From JAACEU01 sp043816165 (GTDB lineage: Bacteria; Patescibacteriota; Gracilibacteria; UBA1369; LOWO2-01-FULL-3): a stretch of 64,000 nt of DNA. This document shows, piece after piece, positions 8,684 through 17,161 of this stretch. The stretch spans positions 1 to 64,000 of the forward strand of contig JBDRIE010000025.1 in NCBI GenBank assembly GCA_043816165.1, written 5' to 3'. Each line of letters begins with the position of its first letter. The first letter of the stretch is position 1. The notes below the pieces were generated by a model. That model saw only the letters and a list, made by a program, of their open reading frames with translations. It was not told where the DNA came from and ran no database searches. The position numbers were made by a program, and so were the translations under genes.

Positions 8684-9775
8684 TTATTCTATCCTGACAA
8701 ACCATAAGCTTTCGCCTTCCTTGTCGAGCTTTTTGAAGCTCTCCTGGTCCGTGGTTGTGATGATTGTCTGGCAGTCTTTTATTGATTTCAGGAGGTGTTC
8801 TCCCCTTTTTCGGTCCAATTCTGAGAATACATCGTCCAGGAGAAGGATTGGATTTCTGCCTGTTTTTTCCTTGATATATTGGATTTCCGCGAGCTTGATT
8901 GCCAGTAGGAGTGTGCGGAATTCACCTCTTGAGGCTGAGGACAAGATTTCTTTGCCATCGATGAAGAATTTGAGGTCGTCGCGGTGTGGGCCGAGTGTGG
9001 TTTTTGCTTCGCGGATGTCTCGATCGCGTCTGATTGTCAGCTCTGCCTCGTATTCTCCTTTTATAGTGCTGTACTGAATCTCTACTTTCTCTTTCCCTCC
9101 GGATATTGATTGGTAGATTTTTTCGAGTTTTTTGTTAAGGAATTGGGTAAATTCTTTTCTTTTCTTGATGATTATACTTCCAAACTCCATTAATTCTGTG
9201 TCCCATGCGTCCAGGTCTTTTTCCAGGTTCTCCATAGGTTTATTTGTGAATTTAGCCTCGCGTATTGCATGAAGGAGTGCGTTTCTCTGCTTTAGCGTTT
9301 TTTTGTATTTGGTTAATGCTTCCAGGTACTTTTTGTCTACCTGGGAAAGCAGTATATTTAAATATCTTCGTCGGTATGATGGGCTCAGATAGAGCATGTT
9401 TAGGTCTTCGGGATGGAATAGCACCGTAATTAAATTCCCGATATATTCGCTATTTCTCATGCTGACATCGTTTTTTTTGAATCCTTTCTGTTTACGGGGA
9501 TAGTTTGAATAGAAGACCTCCAGGCTTGTTTCTTCCCCATCTATTTCTGTTTCACATTTGCATCTCATATAGTCAAATTCCCATTCTATCAGGTCGTCTT
9601 GAAGAATGGTGCGGAATGATTTTCCCAGACTAAGCACATAAATGGCTTCCAGGAAGTTTGTTTTCCCTTTTCCGTTCGGTCCTACAAGGATCGTAATGTT
9701 TTTGTCTTCCGGAAATTCGTATTCATATCTGTTGTAATTCCGGAAGTTTTCGAGTTGAAGTTTTCGTAGTTTCAT
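8684..9775 (-). CDS. recF: DNA replication and repair protein RecF
   Basis: RecF is an SMC-like ATPase without the long coiled coil. It helps load RecA at gapped DNA together with RecO and RecR. Its 363 residues are the usual size. It has Walker A GPNGKGKTNFLEA (about residues 32-44), the ABC signature SRGEFRTLLLA (about 280) and Walker B ILLLDDVFSELD (about 313). The N-terminal motif LQLENFRNY is typical. The start at 9775 is 46 bases from the divergent thrS ATG, so both promoters lie in that short AT-rich gap. It is not next to dnaA-dnaN, as it is in many bacteria. Confidence 0.95.
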   Translation of the reverse strand: MKLRKLQLENFRNYNRYEYEFPEDKNITILVGPNGKGKTNFLEAIYVLSLGKSFRTILQDDLIEWEFDYMRCKCETEIDGEETSLEVFYSNYPRKQKGFKKNDVSMRNSEYIGNLITVLFHPEDLNMLYLSPSYRRRYLNILLSQVDKKYLEALTKYKKTLKQRNALLHAIREAKFTNKPMENLEKDLDAWDTELMEFGSIIIKKRKEFTQFLNKKLEKIYQSISGGKEKVEIQYSTIKGEYEAELTIRRDRDIREAKTTLGPHRDDLKFFIDGKEILSSASRGEFRTLLLAIKLAEIQYIKEKTGRNPILLLDDVFSELDRKRGEHLLKSIKDCQTIITTTDQESFKKLDKEGESLWFVRIE

Positions 9776-9821
9776 TCTATCTTTATTTTACCCGATATTT
9801 ATTATTAATCTAACTGAAATT

Positions 9822-11588
9822 ATGTCAAAAGCGAATGTCGATCTCGATGCAATGCGCCACTCTTGTTCGCATGTCCTCGCACAGGCTGTGTTGCAAATGT
9901 TTCCGGAGGCTTCACTAGCTATCGGGCCAACGATCGAGGACGGTTTTTACTATGATTTTGACCTTCCAAGGACTTTGATTCCGGAGGATTTGCCGATTAT
10001 TGAGAAGAAAATGAAGCAGATTATTAAGCAAAATCAGACTTTTGAGAAGAGGGTTGAGCCGGGTGATAAAGCTATTGAGTTTTTGAAGAAAACCAAACAG
10101 AAGTACAAGGTTGAGTTGGTGGAGGAATTTGTGAAAGAAGGTGAAGAAATTACTTTTTATGAGAATATTCTTCCTCAGGGAAACAAGCCGATGTTTGTGG
10201 ATCTCTGTGAGGGACCTCATGTGGAAAGAACCGGGCAAATTGGTCCGTTTAAGTTGCTGAAAATTGCCGGGGCGTATTGGAGGGGTGACGAGAAAAACCC
10301 TATGTTGCAGCGGATTTATGGGACTTGTTGGAATAGCCGCGAGGAATTGGACGAATATTTGAAGATGCTGGAGGAAGCGAAAAAACGCGATCATCGTAAG
10401 CTCGGGAAGGAATTGGAGCTGTTTACTTTTGATGATGAAATTGGGGCGGGGCTTCCGCTTTGGCTGCCAAAGGGTGCAGTGATTGTGGAGATTTTGGAGA
10501 ATTTGGCGAAGAAAAAAGAGGCTGAGCAGGATTATGTGCGCGTTAGGACACCACATATCGCAAAAGAGCAATTGTATCTGACTTCCGGTCATCTTCCTTA
10601 CTACAAAGAGCACATGTATCCACCTATGGAGCTTGATAATGAGAAGTATTATTTGAAAGCGATGAATTGTCCTCATCATCACAAAATTTATGCTGCACGA
10701 CCGAGAAGTTATCGTGAATTACCTTTGAGACTTGCTGAATATGGGCATTGTTATCGATTTGAGGATTCCGGAGCTTTATTTGGGCTTATGAGAGTTCGTT
10801 CTCTTTGCATGAATGATGCTCACATTTACTGTACCGAGGAGCAATTTGAGGAGGAATTCAAGAAGGTTATTGATCTTTATATGTTTTATTTCGATCTGTT
10901 TGGAATTGAGAAATACGAAATGCGACTTTCGAAGCATCACAAAGATGGGCTTGGGAAAAAGTATGTTGATAATGAGAAGTTGTGGATAAAAACCGAGAAA
11001 TTGGTAAAGAAAGTCATGGATAAGGGGAAAATTAATTATGTAGAAGCCGACGATGAGGCTGCTTTTTATGGACCGAAGATTGATGTACAGGTTTGGTCCG
11101 CAATTGGTAAGGAGTTTACTTTGGCTACAAATCAGTTGGATTTTGCGATTCCTGAACGCTTTGGGCTTAAATATAATGACAAGGATGGGAAAGAAAAGAC
11201 ACCGCTTTGCATTCATAGAGCGCCTCTGAGTACTCATGAGAGGCTTATTGGATTCTTGATAGAGCATTATGCGGGGGCATTCCCTGTGTGGCTTGCACCT
11301 GTGCAGGCTTTGGTGGTTCCGGTTTCTGAGAAGTTTAATAAATATGCCGAAAAAGTACGTATTGAACTACGAGCTGCCGGTGTTCGAGTTGAAATTGATG
11401 ATTCCGACTTCCAATTAGGAAAGAAAATCAGAAATGCTGAGATGCAAAAAGTTCCATATATGCTTGTGGTTGGGGAAAAAGAAGAGAAGGATGGGGCTGT
11501 CGCGGTTCGGGATTATGCTACGAAAAAGCAGGATGTGATGAAGTTGAAGGCATTTATGAAGAAGATTGAGACTGAAATGTCTATTTAG
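9822..11588 (+). CDS. thrS: Threonine--tRNA ligase, lacking the TGS domain
   Basis: Class II synthetase charging tRNA-Thr. The protein (588 residues, usually about 640) begins directly with the editing domain (HSCSHVLAQAV, then CEGPHV), so the N-terminal TGS domain is absent. The catalytic core has NCPHHH (zinc Cys), motif 2 with RFEDSGALFGLMRVRS, the second zinc His in LCIHRAPLS, and motif 3 STHERLIGFLIEHYAG. The C-terminal anticodon-binding domain starts near FPVWLAPVQ. There is no Shine-Dalgarno before the ATG (AACTGAAATT). Loss of TGS is a known variation in reduced genomes and does not imply inactivity. Confidence 0.96.
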   Translation: MSKANVDLDAMRHSCSHVLAQAVLQMFPEASLAIGPTIEDGFYYDFDLPRTLIPEDLPIIEKKMKQIIKQNQTFEKRVEPGDKAIEFLKKTKQKYKVELVEEFVKEGEEITFYENILPQGNKPMFVDLCEGPHVERTGQIGPFKLLKIAGAYWRGDEKNPMLQRIYGTCWNSREELDEYLKMLEEAKKRDHRKLGKELELFTFDDEIGAGLPLWLPKGAVIVEILENLAKKKEAEQDYVRVRTPHIAKEQLYLTSGHLPYYKEHMYPPMELDNEKYYLKAMNCPHHHKIYAARPRSYRELPLRLAEYGHCYRFEDSGALFGLMRVRSLCMNDAHIYCTEEQFEEEFKKVIDLYMFYFDLFGIEKYEMRLSKHHKDGLGKKYVDNEKLWIKTEKLVKKVMDKGKINYVEADDEAAFYGPKIDVQVWSAIGKEFTLATNQLDFAIPERFGLKYNDKDGKEKTPLCIHRAPLSTHERLIGFLIEHYAGAFPVWLAPVQALVVPVSEKFNKYAEKVRIELRAAGVRVEIDDSDFQLGKKIRNAEMQKVPYMLVVGEKEEKDGAVAVRDYATKKQDVMKLKAFMKKIETEMSI

Positions 11589-11593
11589 CAGAG

Positions 11594-11685
11594 AGCTTTT
11601 TGCCAATATTTGGATTTCCGGTCAATGTAAAGCGGTAATGTGCATACCTAATTCAAAGCTTTTTGCCGGTATTTGGATTTCCGGT
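11594..11685. repeat. Pair of 29-bp direct repeats after thrS
   Basis: The segments 11594-11622 and 11657-11685 match at 27 of 29 bases, starting AGCTTTTTGCC and ending GATTTCCGGT. More CCGGTATT copies follow, up to about 11735 inside the end of the HNH gene. The pair lies between the convergent ends of thrS and the HNH gene. Confidence 0.65.
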
Positions 11686-11707
11686 ATTTCCTGTCCGGTA
11701 TTACCCA

Positions 11708-12496
11708 TCACAACATCGCCGCCTGCCGGTATTTTCTATAGAGAATGTCTGCTTCGTGCTTGATTTGCGCTTTGATGTTGATTTTCCATTTGTTTGGGTT
11801 TTCGTTTTCGTTCGGAATCAAGCCATTGTGCGCGAATTCATGATGCTCATGGCAAAGTCCGGTTATGTTTTTGTGGTTTTTTGTTGTGGAATATCTGTCC
11901 TGGTGATGTAGATTTTTTATTGGTCGATTACAGTTGGGATAAGCGCATTTCCCATTTGTTTTTTTGAGGGTTTCCCTTTTTCTTTTTATGCGGATATGAC
12001 GGGGTTCCTGGTCGCTTGTCAAGCTTTGACCGGTCAAGCTTTTTGGAGAGGCGGGAAATTCATCGTTTACCGTTTTCTCCAGAATCATTTTCGTCACTTC
12101 TTTGTTCGTCAGATTCCATTTTTCCTTCAATTTCAAAAACAAAAAGGTCATTTCTTCGTCCAGTTCCAGTTTGATTTTTTCAGGGACCGCTTGGCAGACC
12201 GTTTCATCGGTTATATTCTCTTTTTTCCTGAGTTCTTTTGATAAAGTTTGAACCGCAGGTTTGCTCATGTGACGGATTTTGTCCGCAAATATTTCATCGG
12301 TTTCGGGCGTGGCGAGGCGCGCTATCATCGCCACTTTGTTTACTCCGACTTCCTTGATCGCAGCTTTGAGATGGGGTTTGTCAGCCAGATTCGGTTCGAG
12401 GCGCAATCTTGTTTCGACCGCCGAGCGGGAAAGTCCGCCGAATTTGGCCGCGTATTCGAATATCGAAGTTGCATATTTTTTGTGAAGATTTTCCAT
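11708..12496 (-). CDS. HNH endonuclease domain protein
   Basis: 262 residues from the ATG at 12496 (MENLHKKYATSIF); an earlier in-frame ATG at 12568 would add 24 unlikely residues. The N-terminal 150 residues are helical and repetitive, unrecognised but similar in style to the scaffolds of HNH proteins. The C-terminal HNH fold is clear: CAYPNC (zinc), NLHHQDRYS, and LCHEHHEFAHNG (about residues 190-235). Such proteins are often orphan nucleases of mobile or restriction origin. Neighbouring direct repeats and the non-operonic setting fit a mobile past, but no transposase or integrase is seen. Confidence 0.75.
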   Translation of the reverse strand: MENLHKKYATSIFEYAAKFGGLSRSAVETRLRLEPNLADKPHLKAAIKEVGVNKVAMIARLATPETDEIFADKIRHMSKPAVQTLSKELRKKENITDETVCQAVPEKIKLELDEEMTFLFLKLKEKWNLTNKEVTKMILEKTVNDEFPASPKSLTGQSLTSDQEPRHIRIKRKRETLKKTNGKCAYPNCNRPIKNLHHQDRYSTTKNHKNITGLCHEHHEFAHNGLIPNENENPNKWKINIKAQIKHEADILYRKYRQAAML

Positions 12497-12945
12497 AGTT
12501 TTATTGGTTATTGAGGATCTATATTTTCTCAAATTCACAAACAAAAACAACCCGAAAACGGCTTGCAAATGCGATTATACAACATTTTCCCGGATTCTAT
12601 TGGCACCCCTGAATAATGACTTTCTTAAGCCTGATTTCTATTTTGCTTTTTGTCCAAAAACCACGTCAAGTCGAAGTTCGGAGCATGCAAAAAATTTTCT
12701 ATACCGAAAAAGTTTTTGATCAAAATTCTCAATACCGTGAGAAAAATAGTACCAGAAACATTGACCTGGAACATAATTTCCAGTAATTTTCTTAGCTCAT
12801 GACTGAAGTTCATTGATAATTAGCAAAAAAATGTGAAGTTGCTACCTAAACAGCTTCATGCTTTTCATTGCCCAAGGTAAGGGTAATGACACACAGTTCA
12901 CATCTCCGATTAACGGTAGAAGTGGACAAACAGAAAAAGGATATA
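12497..12945. other. Gene-poor gap between HNH gene and zinc-finger gene
   Basis: 449 bases in which I see no convincing gene. Short open frames exist on both strands but have no family resemblance or start signal. One small inverted repeat, TTCTCA-ATACCG-TGAGAA, is at 12726-12743. Confidence 0.5.
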
Positions 12946-13158
12946 ATGATGGCTAAATGTAAAAAATGTAATGGAAAGGGAGAGGTTTTATTCATTCATA
13001 TCACTGGCCAATGGGTGACCTGTAGTCAGTGTGGAGGTAGTGGAGATATTGATCCCAATGCCACTGAGAGGTGTTATAAATGCAATGGGCAAGGAAAGAG
13101 CTTTGAGGGTAATATGTGTCATGCCTGTAATGGATATGGATATTTGTACATACAATGA
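12946..13158 (+). CDS. Free-standing DnaJ-type zinc-finger protein, 70 residues
   Basis: The whole protein is a DnaJ cysteine-rich domain with four CxxCxGxG-type repeats: CKKCNGKG, CSQCGGSG, CYKCNGQG, CHACNGYG. In DnaJ this region binds two zinc ions and helps hold unfolded clients; here there is no J domain, Gly/Phe region or substrate-binding domain. I chose the ATG at 12946 because AAAAAGG lies five bases before it; an upstream ATG at 12868 lacks such a signal. Partner unknown. Similar small proteins act as disulfide or zinc-dependent chaperone-like factors, but no specific role can be assigned. Confidence 0.7.
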   Translation: MMAKCKKCNGKGEVLFIHITGQWVTCSQCGGSGDIDPNATERCYKCNGQGKSFEGNMCHACNGYGYLYIQ

Positions 13159-13367
13159 GGGTGAAATTACTGCTGGATCTGTGATTGGCTACTCATTAGA
13201 AGAAAGGAGAAAATGACGTAGTCCGTCCTTATTCATTGGCAGAGTGTTTGTAAGCGATATGAGAATTCGTATTCGCTACGGACCAATTCAGTTTGATTAT
13301 TTTAGCTCGATTTTTTATTCTTTTATCAGAATGGAGAGTCGGGCTTTTTTCATGCAATAAATACAGT

Positions 13368-16300
13368 CTATTTAGCCGCTTTTTCCAGCTGCATTCGGGC
13401 TTTTTCTGCCGGAGTCATATACGCCATACCTGTCATGTTTGAACCACCTATTATAGAGACAAGCTTACTTCCTCCATCACTTTTTATAATTTCTTTGAAA
13501 ATTGCTTCGAATTTGTTATAAGCTTTATTTATTTCATTTTGTCTCGCCGCTCCTTCTTTTGTTGTCACATCTTCAACCGGTTCTGAATTAAATATTAAGT
13601 TTGTTACTCTACTCAACTCTTCATTTTCGTATGCGCCTACCACTTTTTGGACGATTACATTCAACTCTCCGATAAACTGAGCTGGTGGAGTGTTAGGTGA
13701 CACTATTGTCCCATTGTTTAGCGTTACTTCATCCATTCTCTGATATGTATCTTGTGCGGAGGTTCTTGCTTTTTCAAATTTATTTTTCATTATTCCTTCA
13801 AAACGAACATAAGATTTCACAGCGTCCGCCAGTTTATCCGTGTAACCATACTCAGAAAGAGATTTAAAATATTGACTGAATCCCGGGAATACGTTCGCAT
13901 ATCCCTCAATGGTCAAGAACTTTTTGCTACCTGTGGTTGATTTACATGCGTCTGTTATCACACCTGTTGAGGCAGGTGGTAAAAACCCGAACATGTCGTC
14001 ATGATCCAGGTTTTCTCCATTTCTTAAATCTTTGTTAATACGATTTTGAGTACCATCGTTCGGTATTGCGTATTGCCACAGGAATTTATCTACTGATGCT
14101 GTTGGTGTACTGTTCATTTTATTTCCTTCATCAAACCATTTTACCCATCTTTTGTAATCATCTACCGTAAATGTGTGCCCTTGTCCATCTTCACGGATAA
14201 CTGTTGAACACAAATATTCCAGAATCGGGAATTTTTGAAGCATTTCCGAGTTCATATGAGCCATTCTGTCAAAACTCAGAATCGTTCTTCCGTACATATT
14301 TTCTGCCGCCACACCTTCTATCATGTAGTAGAGTTTTTCTTGCATGAATGCCTTTCCATATTCAAGAGAGAAGAGGATTAGACCCTCATACTCGTGTGGA
14401 TCTACGAATTCGCCTCTTTTGTGCATGTCCAGAAGGACGGCAAGTCTTCGGCCCGGGCCTCCTTCTACACCTTCCAGCTCCTTACCTTTTTCGTAATAAC
14501 TCTTTGCGTTCGATAGATATTGAGATTTTTGTTGTCTGTACCAATCGTTGAATTGGCCTTCTCCCCACAATGAATCGATTGCGTCTTTCATAAAATCGAA
14601 ACCTGTTCGGCTGTCTGTTGCGCTCATTTCGGTAGCGGGATCCCCATTTGTTGGAATTGGAATAGCTAGAGACGGATCAACGAATCTATTTATATTTTTC
14701 CAAAAATCAATATTGTCCCATCTCATTTGTCCTTTTTCGTTTAAAACTATGAGGGCGGCTTTCATTTCATCTCTGTTGCTTGTTTTTTCCAATCTTCCTA
14801 TGATTTCATATACACCTTTTTGGTCGAATGACTCCTTGAATTGCCCCATTTCTTCGTTTTCAGCTGACTGACCTATTCTTTGCATTTCAGGAGCCCAGAA
14901 TGGTAGATGTTCACCTACTTTTGAGTATTTTTCCTTCTGTCTTCTTTCCCATCTTCTCTGATAATATTCCCACATTGATTTTCCCATTTCCCAAAAATCT
15001 GTGACACTTAAGTATCTCGAATTTACCCACATTGATTTGAGCCAGCTTTGCTCGACTCTTTCCATACCTCCTACTTTGTGGATATCTTCGTAGGGAAGGG
15101 CTTCTTTGTAATAGGGTGGTTTATCAAGTTGAACTTTTGATTCCGGGACGGTTGTTGATTCTTCATCTTCGTCGGGAGTTTCGCCAGGTCCGGCTTGTGT
15201 GGTCTGTGTTGGCTCTGGATACTCCATTGGCTCTCCCAGCTTTGTTAACTCCGGCTCCGGCTCGTACTGTGCAGGTTGTGCCGGTTGTGCATCCTGGACT
15301 TGTCCCTTGTTTACCAATTCCATTAGATTTCTTGCGTTCACTTTTTCCCTGCGAACTGTGGCTCTTTTTTTTGCCGCTGGCGCTGCTGTTGGCGGAACTG
15401 CGGCTATTGCCGGTTCCGGTTCTCCCCAATTTGGATCGTTGTAACCAATGTCGTATTCTATTTCGTATTCACCATTGTCTAGAGGTTTTAGCTTTGCTGT
15501 TCTTCTTTTGCCATTTTCCTCGAAGTAGATTTCTTGTGTTTCTCCTTCGTTTGGAATCGTGACTGCATCCTGAGGTACTCCTCCGATTGCTCTAAACATT
15601 TCTTCACGTTCGGGTGATGACCCTTGGATAAAGCCAGTACATTCTTTGTTTCTTGCTTCTATAGTCCTTTTTATGGTTTCTTGCATCTTGTCTCCGGAAA
15701 TATCTCTTTGATAATTATTTTTCTGGAGGAATGCTCCGAATTCTCCCAGTGCGAATTCTTTTTGCATTCTGTTGTGACGGAGTGCTGGCATAATCGAAGA
15801 TGGGAGCGAATGTAATGATGTTTTCATTACTGTGTTGTCCAGCGCAACGTACCATTTACCGTTTTTTTCATATACTCGTTCTACTTTGAACACATCAGGC
15901 TGTTCTTTCCCGTTCGAGAACGTTTCTCCTTCCAGTTCTTGGAAGTTTTTGTAACCCAGTTCAAATCCATATTGTTCGTTGAAATTATCCGGAGATTCGA
16001 TGTCTTCGTATCCATCTAATGTGTCTATTAAGCCAAGGAAGTTTTTGTAACTTGATTCTACTGTCTTCTCTTTCCCCTCTTCAACTATTGAATATTCGAC
16101 CATTAGCTGGCCAGGTGATTGTGGTTCTACGATTGGCGAGCTCTCTTTTTCAAAGTAAATTTTGTTTATTTTTACTTGTTGTCGTTTTTGGCCGGATGCT
16201 CCCGTTTCCTTGTCGATTTCAAGTCCGGCTGTTGAATCTTGGCCTGTTTTTAGGAACCAAGTAGTGAGTTTTTGGACTTTATTCATGTCGAATCCTGCTC

Positions 16301-17156
16301 TTTTTGACAGGAATTTTAGCGATCGGAATCTTGATAGTATTTTTGTTAAATAATTTGTCCATTTTTCGTTCACTTCCGCACTTTCTTTGCGGATTTTGTC
16401 TATTTCATCGTCGATTTCTTTGATTCGTTTTTGAAGTTTGTTGATTTCTGCGATGTTTGGGTTTTCTTTTTGTTTTTCTTTTTTAATATTTCCCAAAAGT
16501 CTTTCTTCCTCTTTGACTAACGTGAGCATTTGTTTATCAATTGCGTTGAGTTTTTCGATTAGTTCTTTTGGCGGTTGTTCAATTGCCCATTTTGTTTCTG
16601 TAGTTTCCGAGGCGGTTTCGGCTTTTGCTTCCGTCGTTTCTGCGGTTTTTGATATTGTCTTTTCTATTTCTTCCGGGGATTCTTCCACCTTTCCCCCTCT
16701 TAGTCTTTTTGTTTCTTTTTTTGCTTTTTCTTTGTTGTTAATAAATTCCGAATTGATTCCTCCATCGATTCTTTTCAACTTTTCGTGCAGTTCCGCTTTC
16801 TTTTCTTCGTCTTCGCCTTCAATCGTTTCTATCAAGGCGTTCACAAGGTGAAGCCCATAGTCTCCTCCAACAAATATTCGACCTTCAGCAATACCTTTTA
16901 TGAGGTATTTGTAATCGCTTTTGGCCATTTTGTTTGGGTCCTTCGCAATTTCGTGAACCCTTCTAAAGGTTTTTTCTTGGAAATTATTGCCCTGTTTTTG
17001 GTAGAGTTCCGTGATTTTGTTTCCGGTTGTGCGGTTTTCTTTCTTCTTTTCTGTGTCAGTTCTTAGGTCGGTTTTCGAAAGCTCATCACACATCCGCACC
17101 TCTTCGGCTGTGAGATTTCTTTTGTCTTCCTGAGTTTTATCTTTTTCTGTGGTCAT
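13368..17156 (-). CDS. Very large cytoplasmic-type protein of unknown function, 1262 residues
   Basis: No signal peptide or clear membrane segment. It has a Lys/Glu-rich N-terminus, a predicted coiled coil at about residues 200-290 (EERLLGNIKKEKQ, KLQKRIKEIDDEIDKI), a globular part, a Pro/Ala/Glu-rich linker at about 590-690 (AQPAQPAQ, EPEPE), then a long helical C-terminal half. I do not recognise a domain. It is the last gene of the five-gene operon, five bases after the VirB6/TrbL-like gene. Its linker-rich architecture suggests a structural or docking component of the same machine, but that is inference from position only. Confidence 0.7.
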   Translation of the reverse strand: MTTEKDKTQEDKRNLTAEEVRMCDELSKTDLRTDTEKKKENRTTGNKITELYQKQGNNFQEKTFRRVHEIAKDPNKMAKSDYKYLIKGIAEGRIFVGGDYGLHLVNALIETIEGEDEEKKAELHEKLKRIDGGINSEFINNKEKAKKETKRLRGGKVEESPEEIEKTISKTAETTEAKAETASETTETKWAIEQPPKELIEKLNAIDKQMLTLVKEEERLLGNIKKEKQKENPNIAEINKLQKRIKEIDDEIDKIRKESAEVNEKWTNYLTKILSRFRSLKFLSKRAGFDMNKVQKLTTWFLKTGQDSTAGLEIDKETGASGQKRQQVKINKIYFEKESSPIVEPQSPGQLMVEYSIVEEGKEKTVESSYKNFLGLIDTLDGYEDIESPDNFNEQYGFELGYKNFQELEGETFSNGKEQPDVFKVERVYEKNGKWYVALDNTVMKTSLHSLPSSIMPALRHNRMQKEFALGEFGAFLQKNNYQRDISGDKMQETIKRTIEARNKECTGFIQGSSPEREEMFRAIGGVPQDAVTIPNEGETQEIYFEENGKRRTAKLKPLDNGEYEIEYDIGYNDPNWGEPEPAIAAVPPTAAPAAKKRATVRREKVNARNLMELVNKGQVQDAQPAQPAQYEPEPELTKLGEPMEYPEPTQTTQAGPGETPDEDEESTTVPESKVQLDKPPYYKEALPYEDIHKVGGMERVEQSWLKSMWVNSRYLSVTDFWEMGKSMWEYYQRRWERRQKEKYSKVGEHLPFWAPEMQRIGQSAENEEMGQFKESFDQKGVYEIIGRLEKTSNRDEMKAALIVLNEKGQMRWDNIDFWKNINRFVDPSLAIPIPTNGDPATEMSATDSRTGFDFMKDAIDSLWGEGQFNDWYRQQKSQYLSNAKSYYEKGKELEGVEGGPGRRLAVLLDMHKRGEFVDPHEYEGLILFSLEYGKAFMQEKLYYMIEGVAAENMYGRTILSFDRMAHMNSEMLQKFPILEYLCSTVIREDGQGHTFTVDDYKRWVKWFDEGNKMNSTPTASVDKFLWQYAIPNDGTQNRINKDLRNGENLDHDDMFGFLPPASTGVITDACKSTTGSKKFLTIEGYANVFPGFSQYFKSLSEYGYTDKLADAVKSYVRFEGIMKNKFEKARTSAQDTYQRMDEVTLNNGTIVSPNTPPAQFIGELNVIVQKVVGAYENEELSRVTNLIFNSEPVEDVTTKEGAARQNEINKAYNKFEAIFKEIIKSDGGSKLVSIIGGSNMTGMAYMTPAEKARMQLEKAAK

Positions 17157-17161
17157 TTAGT

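Noticed and set aside
12504..12813. Open frames on both strands between the HNH gene and the DnaJ-type protein
   Set aside because: Neither shows a family, a start signal or coding-like composition.
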